This document shows, piece after piece, positions 1-5,799 of a stretch of DNA of 12,178 bases. Each line of letters begins with the position of its first letter. Position 1 is the stretch's first letter. The notes below the pieces were generated by a model that worked only from the letters and a program-made list of their open reading frames with translations, searched no databases and had not been told where the DNA came from. Origin of the DNA: Pseudomonadota bacterium. Lineage in GTDB: Bacteria > Pseudomonadota > Alphaproteobacteria > CACIAM-22H2. A program made the translations under genes and the position numbers. The stretch lies in NCBI GenBank assembly GCA_020161965.1, contig JAIUNH010000063.1:1-12178 (forward strand), in the 5' to 3' direction.

Positions 1-342
1 GCGCGCGAGACCGACGCACCGATCAAATCGGCGTTGCTGCTCTCAGGGCTCTTCGACATGACGCCCTTCCCGTTCCTGCCGATGGCGAAGGTGATCGGTG
101 TGACGAGCGCCGAGCACGTTGCGGCAATGTCGCCGATTCTACGAAAATCGCGCGCGGCGAAGATCGGCGTGGCGCTCGGCGACCTCGAAAGCGCCGAGTT
201 CAAATGGCAATCCGACGCCATCGCCGCCGCTTGGGGGGCACCCAAGCCCTTGCATCTGGCCGGGGCGCATCATTTCTCGCTGCTCGACGGTTTGAACGCC
301 GGGCCTTTACTCGATCTCGCCAAAGCGACCGCGTCCGCCTGA
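1..342 (+). CDS. Alpha/beta hydrolase, C-terminal fragment (5' end outside window)
   Basis: The reading frame is open from base 1 to the TGA at 340-342, giving 113 residues of the C-terminal half of an alpha/beta hydrolase. The segment LLLSGLFDM (residues 12-20) resembles the strand and turn after the nucleophile elbow in kynurenine-formamidase-like and carboxylesterase-like members. GDLESAEFKWQS (60-71) looks like their acid-residue loop, with D61 a candidate triad acid. AHHFSLLDGL (89-98) carries the likely catalytic histidine, H91. The nucleophile serine lies upstream of the window, so the triad cannot be completed. A first ATG within the window at 58 or GTG-like codons should not be taken as the start, because homology runs through base 1. 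The gene ends 115 bases before the operon and a promoter-like sequence lies between, so it probably belongs to the preceding transcript. The substrate is unknown; a formamidase, esterase or lactonase role is possible. Confidence 0.75.
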   Translation, partial: ARETDAPIKSALLLSGLFDMTPFPFLPMAKVIGVTSAEHVAAMSPILRKSRAAKIGVALGDLESAEFKWQSDAIAAAWGAPKPLHLAGAHHFSLLDGLNAGPLLDLAKATASA

Positions 343-402
343 CGACATACAAAAATTCGCCAATCAAGCCGCAGCCTTAACCGGGGGCGCGCAGATTCCG
401 GC

Positions 403-408
403 TTGACA
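403..408 (+). promoter_or_regulatory. Candidate -35 hexamer TTGACA
   Basis: The sequence is a perfect match to the sigma-70 -35 consensus, 50 bases before the GTG start of the first operon gene. No convincing -10 box sits 16-18 bases downstream (the bases near 425-431 are CCCAGCG). The promoter is therefore either weak and activator- or derepression-dependent, or the match is chance. Its position in the only intergenic gap, next to an operator-like palindrome, favours a real site. Confidence 0.4.
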
Positions 409-409
409 G

Positions 410-423
410 CTTTATCGTTAAAG
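410..423. promoter_or_regulatory. Candidate LacI-family operator (CTTTA-TCGT-TAAAG)
   Basis: The 14 bases have perfectly complementary 5-base arms (CTTTA and TAAAG) around TCGT, whose central CG is also symmetric; 12 of 14 positions obey dyad symmetry. A central CpG with AT-rich flanks is typical of LacI/GalR-family operators. The site begins two bases after TTGACA, so a bound repressor would cover the promoter spacer. A LacI-family gene lies in the same operon at 5799. By eye I found no second copy before the genes at 5799, 6890 or 8519. The link between regulator and site is inferred. Confidence 0.45.
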
Positions 424-440
424 GCCCAGCGTTTCGTCAC

Positions 441-447
441 AGGGTGG
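441..447 (+). promoter_or_regulatory. Ribosome binding site supporting the GTG start at 458
   Basis: AGGGTGG lies 10 bases before the GTG at 458-460. No ATG in that frame fits the start of the enolase-superfamily N-terminal domain, and the protein begun at this GTG (MTIVAIETIR) aligns with the usual family start, so the GTG is taken as initiator. The spacing is slightly long. Confidence 0.5.
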
Positions 448-457
448 TCATAACCAA

Positions 458-1678
458 GTGACGATCGTCGCAATCGAAACGATACGCACGGAAGCGCATG
501 CCAATCTCGTTTGGCTGCGCGTCGAAACGGACTCCGGCCTCACCGGCCTGGGCGAGACGTTCTTCGCGCCCGAAGCGGTCGAGACCTATCTTCACGAAAC
601 TGTCGCCCCCAATCTGCTGGGCCGCGACGAAGCCGCCATCGCCGGCATCAACCGCGACCTCGTGCGCCAGCCCACGGGCTATGCGTCGTCGGGCGTGGAG
701 ATGCGCGCGGCGTCGGCCGTCGATATCGCATTGTGGGATTTGCTGGGCCGCAAGACCCGCCAGCCGCTTTATGCGCTGCTGGGCGGCAAATCGCGCGACA
801 CGATCCCGGTCTACAACACGTGCGCCGGTCCGCATTACGTGAAGCGCAAGCGCGGCACGGATGTCGATGCATGGTTCGGCACCGACAAAAAGCTCCATCC
901 GCTCGACGATCTACGCGCGTTCGAGGAAGAGCCCGAACGCCTCGCCCGCGAATTGGTCGCCGAGGGAATCAAGGGCATGAAGATTTGGCCCTTCGATCGC
1001 GCGGCCTTCGCCAATCGCGGGGTCGGCATCGATGCGCGCCAGATCGAAGAAGGTTTGCGCCCTTTCAAACGCATCCGCGACGCGGTCGGCGGCGACATCG
1101 AATTGATGGTCGAGTTGCACGCGCTGTGGGACGTCGCGAGTGCGCGGCGCATCATCCGCGCGGTCGAGCCGCTCGATCCGTTGTGGATCGAAGACCCGCT
1201 GCGCATGGACGATATTGCGGCCCTGGGCGTATTGGCGCGCGACACGCGCATCCCGATCCTGGCGTGCGAGACGCTCGCCCCCGCGTCGTCCTTCCTGCCG
1301 CTGATCGCGTCGGGCCATGCGGGGATCGTGTCCTGCGACCCGGGCTGGTGCGGCGGGCTCTCCCAAGCGCGCGCCATCGCCGACATGGCCGCCGCGGCCC
1401 AGCTTCCGTTCTGCGTGCACGATTGCACCGGCCCGGTCGGTTATGTCGCCGGCACGCATCTGTCGATCAGCGCGCCCACGGCGATGCTGCAGGAAACCGT
1501 GCGCGCCTATCTGCGCGGCTGGTACGCCGACACGGTGACCGCCTTGCCGCGCATCGAAGCTGGCGTGCTCACGCCGCTCGACGGACCGGGGCTCGGCCTC
1601 GACCTCGCCCCCGCTTTTCTCGCCGACAAGGAAACCAAGCGCCGCCGTACGGCGCTGCAATCCGGAGGAACCGCATGA
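458..1678 (+). CDS. Mandelate racemase/muconate lactonizing enzyme family protein, probable acid-sugar dehydratase
   Basis: This 406-residue enolase-superfamily enzyme has a capping domain (about 1-120) and a TIM barrel (about 125-370). Metal ligands are visible as E219 (VELH), E245 (WIEDP) and E271 (ACETL), spaced 26 and 26, exactly as in mandelate racemase (D195, E221, E247). D294 and H321 form the expected Asp-His dyad at the same spacing (27), and E346 follows. K175 (GMKIWPFD) is the barrel lysine; the first lysine of the classic KxK motif is replaced by G173. H221, two residues after the first metal ligand, recalls the DxH histidine that acts as general acid in galactonate and mannonate dehydratases. 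The likely reaction is abstraction of the proton alpha to a carboxylate and loss of the beta-hydroxyl, giving a 2-keto-3-deoxy acid. The stop overlaps the next gene by four bases (ATGA). Family assignment is firm; dehydratase rather than racemase or cycloisomerase is inferred from context; the substrate is unknown. Confidence 0.9.
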   Translation: MTIVAIETIRTEAHANLVWLRVETDSGLTGLGETFFAPEAVETYLHETVAPNLLGRDEAAIAGINRDLVRQPTGYASSGVEMRAASAVDIALWDLLGRKTRQPLYALLGGKSRDTIPVYNTCAGPHYVKRKRGTDVDAWFGTDKKLHPLDDLRAFEEEPERLARELVAEGIKGMKIWPFDRAAFANRGVGIDARQIEEGLRPFKRIRDAVGGDIELMVELHALWDVASARRIIRAVEPLDPLWIEDPLRMDDIAALGVLARDTRIPILACETLAPASSFLPLIASGHAGIVSCDPGWCGGLSQARAIADMAAAAQLPFCVHDCTGPVGYVAGTHLSISAPTAMLQETVRAYLRGWYADTVTALPRIEAGVLTPLDGPGLGLDLAPAFLADKETKRRRTALQSGGTA

Positions 1679-2538
1679 CGACGATGCTTGCCGATTTCGA
1701 GGGACACGCCCTCGATCTCGACGCCGCCAAAGAGGCGTTCGACCGCGACGGGTTTCTGGTCATTCCGGGGGCATTGTCGCCCGAACAGGTGAAGAAGGCC
1801 GACACGGCGTTCCGCGACCTGCTCGCCGACCACCCCGAGGATTTCGCGCGGTTCAGCGAAAGCTTCATCACCGCCCCCGATATTCTGACCCGCACGCAAG
1901 CGTTCGACCATCTGATCGAAACCCCGATGGTGCTGTCGCTGCTCGGCAAGCTGATCGGCCCGCGCTTCTCGATCGAAGAGCTCAGCCTGATCCTGCGCGA
2001 GCCCACGGATGACGTGGGCGAATTGAAGGGTTGGCATCGCGATATCATCCGCGCCTATGACCGGCGCTTCGAAATCGATCCGATTTCGGTCGTCTATTAT
2101 CTGACCGATGTCGGCCCCAGCGACCATTGCTTCTCGATCGTGCCGGGCACGCACGGCCCACGCGCCGATATGCGCCCCGAAGACGTGACGCCGGGCATGG
2201 AGTTCGACGCGCTCGGGCCCGCGGGCTCCGCCTTCGTGTTCCACGCGCGCTGCATCCATGGCGGTAAGCTGAAGCTCGGTTCCAAGGCGCGGCGCACGGT
2301 CCATCTCTATTACGGCCCGACCGACAAGCCGCGCACGTCGGAATGGACGCGCTTCCCCGATCGCCTCGCCGACCGCCAAGCGCCAGGCGTGCCGCCCACG
2401 CTCTACGCCAAGACGCGCCGCACCGACGTGATCGACGGCGTGGGCCGCCGGCCGCGCGACATCCCGCCCGGCCTTTCCACGGCCGAACAGCTCATCCGCG
2501 TCCAACGCGCCGCCAACCGCAAACCCGGAGCGATGTAA
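1675..2538 (+). CDS. Phytanoyl-CoA dioxygenase (PhyH) family Fe(II)/2-oxoglutarate-dependent oxygenase
   Basis: The protein has 287 residues, the usual size for bacterial PhyH proteins. The opening DRDGFLVIPGALSPEQ (23-38) is the characteristic N-terminal motif of the family. The iron-binding facial triad is visible as H121 and D123 (WHRD) and the distal H195 (CIHGG). R207 or R206 (ARRTVHLYY) is placed to bind the 2-oxoglutarate carboxylate. It should be a soluble cytoplasmic oxygenase that couples 2-oxoglutarate decarboxylation to hydroxylation or oxidative removal of a group on a small acidic substrate. The ATG at 1675 is chosen because GGAGGA lies at 1664-1669 and because it forms an ATGA overlap with the preceding stop; the frame stays open upstream, but that part is antisense-like arginine-rich noise overlapping the dehydratase gene. 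The C-terminal 60 residues are basic and less conserved. The substrate is unknown; an actual phytanoyl-CoA role is unlikely in this setting. Confidence 0.88.
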   Translation: MTTMLADFEGHALDLDAAKEAFDRDGFLVIPGALSPEQVKKADTAFRDLLADHPEDFARFSESFITAPDILTRTQAFDHLIETPMVLSLLGKLIGPRFSIEELSLILREPTDDVGELKGWHRDIIRAYDRRFEIDPISVVYYLTDVGPSDHCFSIVPGTHGPRADMRPEDVTPGMEFDALGPAGSAFVFHARCIHGGKLKLGSKARRTVHLYYGPTDKPRTSEWTRFPDRLADRQAPGVPPTLYAKTRRTDVIDGVGRRPRDIPPGLSTAEQLIRVQRAANRKPGAM

Positions 2539-3194
2539 TGTCCCGGACTCTCGACGAAATCCGCACCAAGCTTTTCGCGTCCGTTCTGTCCGACTGTCTC
2601 GACCAAGCGGGCTTGATGGATCAAGCCCTGCCCTCGCGCATCCGCCCGCTGGACGATGCCAGCGTGATGGTCGGTCGCGCGCGTACCGCCGCGTTCATGG
2701 AGGTCTATCACATCCCCGAGGGCGTGAACCCCTACGAGCTGGAGATCGCGCTGATCGACAGCTTGAAGAAGGACGAGATTCCGGTCTTCGCCTGCTCCAA
2801 CCCCGTGCGCGTGGCGCCGTGGGGCGAATTGCTCAGCACCGCATCCAAATATCGCGGGGCCGCCGGCGCGCTGATGGATGGTTGCGTGCGCGATATCAAG
2901 CCGATCCGCAAGATGGGCTTTCCGGTGTTCCATGGCGGCATCGCGCCGCTCGATTCCAAGGGCCGCGGCAAGATCATGGCGATCGACGTGCCGATCGAAT
3001 GCGGTGGCGTGAAGATCGAAAGCGGCGATCTGATTTTCGGCGATGCCGACGGCGTGGTCGTCATTCCCAAGGCGCACGAGAAGCGCGTGCTCGACCTCGC
3101 CTTCGAGAAGATCTCGGGCGAGCGCAACACGCTCGCCGACCTGCAGCGCGGCGACAAGCTCGCCGACGTGTTCGCGCGCTACGGCATTCTGTAA
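2538..3194 (+). CDS. RraA/HMG-aldolase-fold protein, probable class II pyruvate-type aldolase
   Basis: This 218-residue protein belongs to the family that includes 4-hydroxy-4-methyl-2-oxoglutarate/4-carboxy-4-hydroxy-2-oxoadipate aldolase, RraA and proteins mislabelled as dimethylmenaquinone methyltransferases. GELL (96-99) and the segment GALMDGCVRD (110-119) form the active-site signature: in the aldolases the Arg-Asp pair, here R118-D119, binds the oxo-acid carboxylate and a divalent metal. GDLIFGDADGVVVIP (163-177) is the conserved C-terminal core strand pair. The presence of the Arg-Asp pair and the catabolic neighbours argue for aldolase (or decarboxylase) activity rather than RNase E regulation. 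The start codon overlaps the previous stop by one base (TAATG), implying coupled translation. The natural cleavage would release pyruvate or oxaloacetate plus an aldehyde or oxo acid; which substrate is cleaved is inferred, not seen. Confidence 0.85.
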   Translation: MSRTLDEIRTKLFASVLSDCLDQAGLMDQALPSRIRPLDDASVMVGRARTAAFMEVYHIPEGVNPYELEIALIDSLKKDEIPVFACSNPVRVAPWGELLSTASKYRGAAGALMDGCVRDIKPIRKMGFPVFHGGIAPLDSKGRGKIMAIDVPIECGGVKIESGDLIFGDADGVVVIPKAHEKRVLDLAFEKISGERNTLADLQRGDKLADVFARYGIL

Positions 3195-3204
3195 GGAGCG
3201 ATCC

Positions 3205-4065
3205 ATGATCGTCGACTGCCACGTCAACGTCTACGAAGACTCCCAGATCCTGCCGCTCTACGGCCAGATCGCCGGCATCGCGCGTGCCGGCGGCTTCCAT
3301 ATCAAGTCGGATCCGCCGACCGTCGAAGCGGCGATGAAGGACGTCGATCACGCGATCGTGTTCTCGCTGCGCTACAAGGATTCGATCGGCATCGACGGCG
3401 ACGACGAAGTGACCGCGCGGCTGGTCAAGCGCGATCCCAAGAAGTTCATCGGCTTCGCCGCGGTCGATCCGCGCATGCCCAATTGCATGGAACTTCTCGA
3501 ACATGCGGTCGAAGATCTGGGTCTGAAAGGCGTCAAATTCGGCCCGATCTATAACGGCGTGTCGCTGCTCGATCCGCGCCTCGTGCCCGTCTACGAATAT
3601 CTCCAGCGCAAGAACTTGCCGCTGACGATGCATATGGGCACGACCTACGGCCAGAACGCGCCGATCGCGCAAGGCCGTCCGCTCGACGTCGACACGATCG
3701 CGTCGCGCTACCCCGATCTCAAGATGATCATGGCCCATATGGGGCACCCCTGGTACGAGGAGTGCATCGTCGTCGCGCGCAAGAACCCGAACGTCTATTG
3801 CGAGGTTTCGGCGCTCTATTACCGGCCGTGGCAGTACTACAACATCCTGATCTGCGCGCAGGAATACAACATCCTCGCCCGCGATAAGATCTATTTCGGT
3901 ACCGACTTTCCCTTCACCACGGTCGCCGATTCCATCGCGGGCTTGCGCAAGATCAACGATCAGGTCGAAGGCACGCGCCTGCCGCGCGTCAGCCAAGACA
4001 CCATCGACCGCATCATCCATTCCAACCCGCTGGCCCATTGGTGGCATGGCGGCTTGAAAGTCTAA
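3205..4065 (+). CDS. Amidohydrolase-2 family (metal-dependent hydrolase/lyase, TIM barrel)
   Basis: The protein has 286 residues and begins 10 bases after the previous stop, with AAGGAG at 3193-3198 fixing the ATG at 3205. The barrel motifs appear in order: DCHVN (4-8), GVKFGP (109-114), MHMG (142-145), MAHMGHPW (176-183) and GTDFP (232-236). Candidate metal and catalytic residues are H6, H143, H178 (or H181) and D234. The second histidine of the usual HxH on strand 1 is replaced by N8, which is odd (see findings). The family includes ACMSD-type decarboxylases, resorcylate decarboxylases, 4-oxalomesaconate hydratase, pyrone-dicarboxylate hydrolase and sugar lactonases. In this operon a lactonase, hydratase or hydrolase step on a sugar-acid-like compound is the best guess. 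There is no signal peptide, so it acts in the cytoplasm. Family membership is secure; the reaction is not. Confidence 0.85.
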   Translation: MIVDCHVNVYEDSQILPLYGQIAGIARAGGFHIKSDPPTVEAAMKDVDHAIVFSLRYKDSIGIDGDDEVTARLVKRDPKKFIGFAAVDPRMPNCMELLEHAVEDLGLKGVKFGPIYNGVSLLDPRLVPVYEYLQRKNLPLTMHMGTTYGQNAPIAQGRPLDVDTIASRYPDLKMIMAHMGHPWYEECIVVARKNPNVYCEVSALYYRPWQYYNILICAQEYNILARDKIYFGTDFPFTTVADSIAGLRKINDQVEGTRLPRVSQDTIDRIIHSNPLAHWWHGGLKV

Positions 4066-4071
4066 GGACAG

Positions 4072-5799
4072 ATGGCCGACAAACCCGCCCGTAAATCGCG
4101 CAGCGCCGCCTGGTTCGGCACGGCCGACAAATACGGCTTCATCGCGCGCAGCTTCATGAAGAACCAAGGGCATGCCGCGCGCATGTTCGACGGGCGGCCG
4201 GTCGTCGGCATTTGCAATACGTGGTCCGAGCTGACGCCGTGCAACGGCCATCTGCGCATGCTGGCCGAACATGTGAAGCGCGGCGTCTACGAGGCCGGCG
4301 GGTTCCCATTGGAGTTCCCGGTCACGTCGCTGTCCGAACCGCTGATGCGCCCCACCACGATGCTCTATCGCAATCTCGCGGCGATGGACGTCGAAGCGGC
4401 GATCCGCTCGCAGCCGATGGACAGCGTCGTGCTGCTCGCGGGCTGCGACAAGACCACGCCGTCCACGCTGATGGGGGCCGCCAGCGTCGACCTTCCCACG
4501 TTGCTCGTTTCCGGCGGGCCGATGCTGACTGGGCATTGGCGCGGCGAGAAGCTCGGCTCGGGCACCAGCCTCATCAAGCTCGACGCCGAAGTACGCGCGG
4601 GCCGCATGACGATGGACGAATTGATGCAGGCCGAAGCGGCGAGCTCGCCCAGTGCCGGTTCCTGCATGTCGATGGGCACGGCGTCGACGATGGCCAGCCT
4701 GTGCGAAGGCTTGGGCGTCGCTTTGCCCGGTAACGGCGCCATTCCGGCCGTCGATGCGCGCCGCCAAGCCTTGGCGTTCGAAGCGGGGCGCCGCGCGGTC
4801 GAAATGGCGCGCGAGGATCTGCGCCTGTCCAAGGTGCTGACGCGCGAAGCCTTCGAAGATGCCGTGCGTTTGTGCGCGGCGCTCGGCGGATCGACCAACG
4901 CGGTCGTGCATCTGATCGCGCTCGCGGGCCGTGTGGGTGTCGAATTCGGTCTCGACGATTGGGATCGCTGCGGGCGCGATGTACCATGCCTCGTCGATCT
5001 GATGCCGTCGGGCAAGCATCTGATGGAGGATTTCCATCGTGCCGGCGGCGTGCCTGCCGTGCTCAACCAAATCGCCCATCTGTTGCATCCGGATCGCCCG
5101 TCCGTCGCGGGCGGCAAGTTCGGCGATGGCTACGCGAATGCGCGGATCGACGATCAAGCCGTGATCCTCACGCTTGCCAAACCGTTCAAGCCTGCCGGCG
5201 GCATCGCCGTTCTGCGCGGCAATCTCGCTCCTAATGGCGCGGTGCTCAAACCGTCGGCCGCGTCGCCCGAGTTGATGCGCCATCGCGGACCGGCGGTCGT
5301 GTTCGACGGGCCGGACTATCTTAAAAAGCGCATCGACGACCCGGCCTTGAACGTGACCAAGGATAGCGTGCTGGTCTTGCGCAATTGCGGGCCGCGCGGC
5401 TATCCGGGCATGGCGGAGATCGGCAATATGCCGATCCCGGCCAAGCTGCTGCGCGACGGTATACGCGACATCGTGCGTATTTCCGACGCGCGGATGAGCG
5501 GCACGGCCTTCGGTACGGTCGTGCTGCATGTGGCGCCAGAAGCCGCGGCAGGCGGTCCGCTCGCTTTGGTGCGCGACGGTGACATGATCGAGCTCGACGT
5601 CGAGGCGCGCAAACTCCATCTCGAGATCTCCGACGCCGAACTCGCCAAGCGGCGCGAAGCGCTCGTGCCCTATAAATCGCCTTACACGCGTGGCTGGGAG
5701 AAACTTTACGTCGAGCATGTGCTCCAAGCCGATCGTGGCGTCGATCTCGACTTCCTGGTCGGCAAATCGGGCGGCGAACCGCCCCGGGAATCGCATTGA
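4072..5799 (+). CDS. IlvD/Edd family dehydratase, probable aldonate (sugar acid) dehydratase
   Basis: This 575-residue protein has the full length and domain order of the family: an N-terminal cluster and metal domain (about 40-360) and a C-terminal beta-barrel domain (about 370-560). Iron-sulfur cysteines are C57 (PCNGH), C125 (GCDKTT) and C198 (GSCMSMGTA). Their spacings of 68 and 73 equal those of the [2Fe-2S] L-arabinonate dehydratase of Rhizobium leguminosarum (C59, C127, C200). K127 corresponds to the carbamylated lysine, D126 and E89 to magnesium ligands, and S476 (ARMSGTAFG) to the catalytic serine. It should dehydrate an aldonate such as a pentonate or hexonate to its 2-keto-3-deoxy acid in the cytoplasm. 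The ATG at 4072 lies six bases after the previous stop; the AAGGA before it is only three bases away, so initiation may rely on coupling. Branched-chain amino acid DHAD is less likely given the operon and sugar-acid-type motifs. Confidence 0.92.
   Translation: MADKPARKSRSAAWFGTADKYGFIARSFMKNQGHAARMFDGRPVVGICNTWSELTPCNGHLRMLAEHVKRGVYEAGGFPLEFPVTSLSEPLMRPTTMLYRNLAAMDVEAAIRSQPMDSVVLLAGCDKTTPSTLMGAASVDLPTLLVSGGPMLTGHWRGEKLGSGTSLIKLDAEVRAGRMTMDELMQAEAASSPSAGSCMSMGTASTMASLCEGLGVALPGNGAIPAVDARRQALAFEAGRRAVEMAREDLRLSKVLTREAFEDAVRLCAALGGSTNAVVHLIALAGRVGVEFGLDDWDRCGRDVPCLVDLMPSGKHLMEDFHRAGGVPAVLNQIAHLLHPDRPSVAGGKFGDGYANARIDDQAVILTLAKPFKPAGGIAVLRGNLAPNGAVLKPSAASPELMRHRGPAVVFDGPDYLKKRIDDPALNVTKDSVLVLRNCGPRGYPGMAEIGNMPIPAKLLRDGIRDIVRISDARMSGTAFGTVVLHVAPEAAAGGPLALVRDGDMIELDVEARKLHLEISDAELAKRREALVPYKSPYTRGWEKLYVEHVLQADRGVDLDFLVGKSGGEPPRESH

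Larger units (their letters stand above)
343..457. other. Intergenic region carrying the putative operon promoter and operator
   Basis: This is the only sizeable gap before the operon, and it is less GC-rich than its surroundings around 343-380 and 403-424. I see no small ORF with a ribosome binding site, no tRNA and no strong terminator for the upstream hydrolase gene; the CCGG...CCGG pairings near 381-401 are too short to count. It holds a TTGACA hexamer, a palindrome just downstream of it, and a Shine-Dalgarno-like AGGGTGG close to the GTG start at 458. Confidence 0.6.

Noticed and set aside
511..1674. Upstream extension of the PhyH reading frame into the dehydratase gene, which would make a 675-residue fusion
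   Set aside because: The extension is arginine-rich low-complexity sequence overlapping a well-supported gene in another frame. The ATG at 1675 has a GGAGGA site and gives the normal family length.
1507..2505. A 332-codon minus-strand open frame opposite the PhyH gene
   Set aside because: No domain or plausible ribosome binding site; composition is that of a shadow frame.
2538..3194. Reading the RraA-fold protein as an RNase E inhibitor or a menaquinone methyltransferase
   Set aside because: It has the Arg-Asp aldolase signature and sits in a catabolic operon; the methyltransferase label for this family is a known misannotation.
3061..5796. A 911-codon open frame on the minus strand, antisense to the amidohydrolase and IlvD genes
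   Set aside because: It is rich in Arg, His, Asp and Ala with no recognisable domain, and it lies opposite genes with intact catalytic motifs. Long antisense frames are expected in GC-rich DNA.
5796..5798. TTG as the start codon of the LacI regulator
   Set aside because: The ATG directly after it gives the normal N-terminus and a TGATG stop-start junction like that of neighbouring genes.
4072..5799. Branched-chain amino acid dihydroxy-acid dehydratase (IlvD proper)
   Set aside because: Cysteine spacing and length match the sugar-acid dehydratase branch, and the neighbours are catabolic and transport genes rather than ilv genes.
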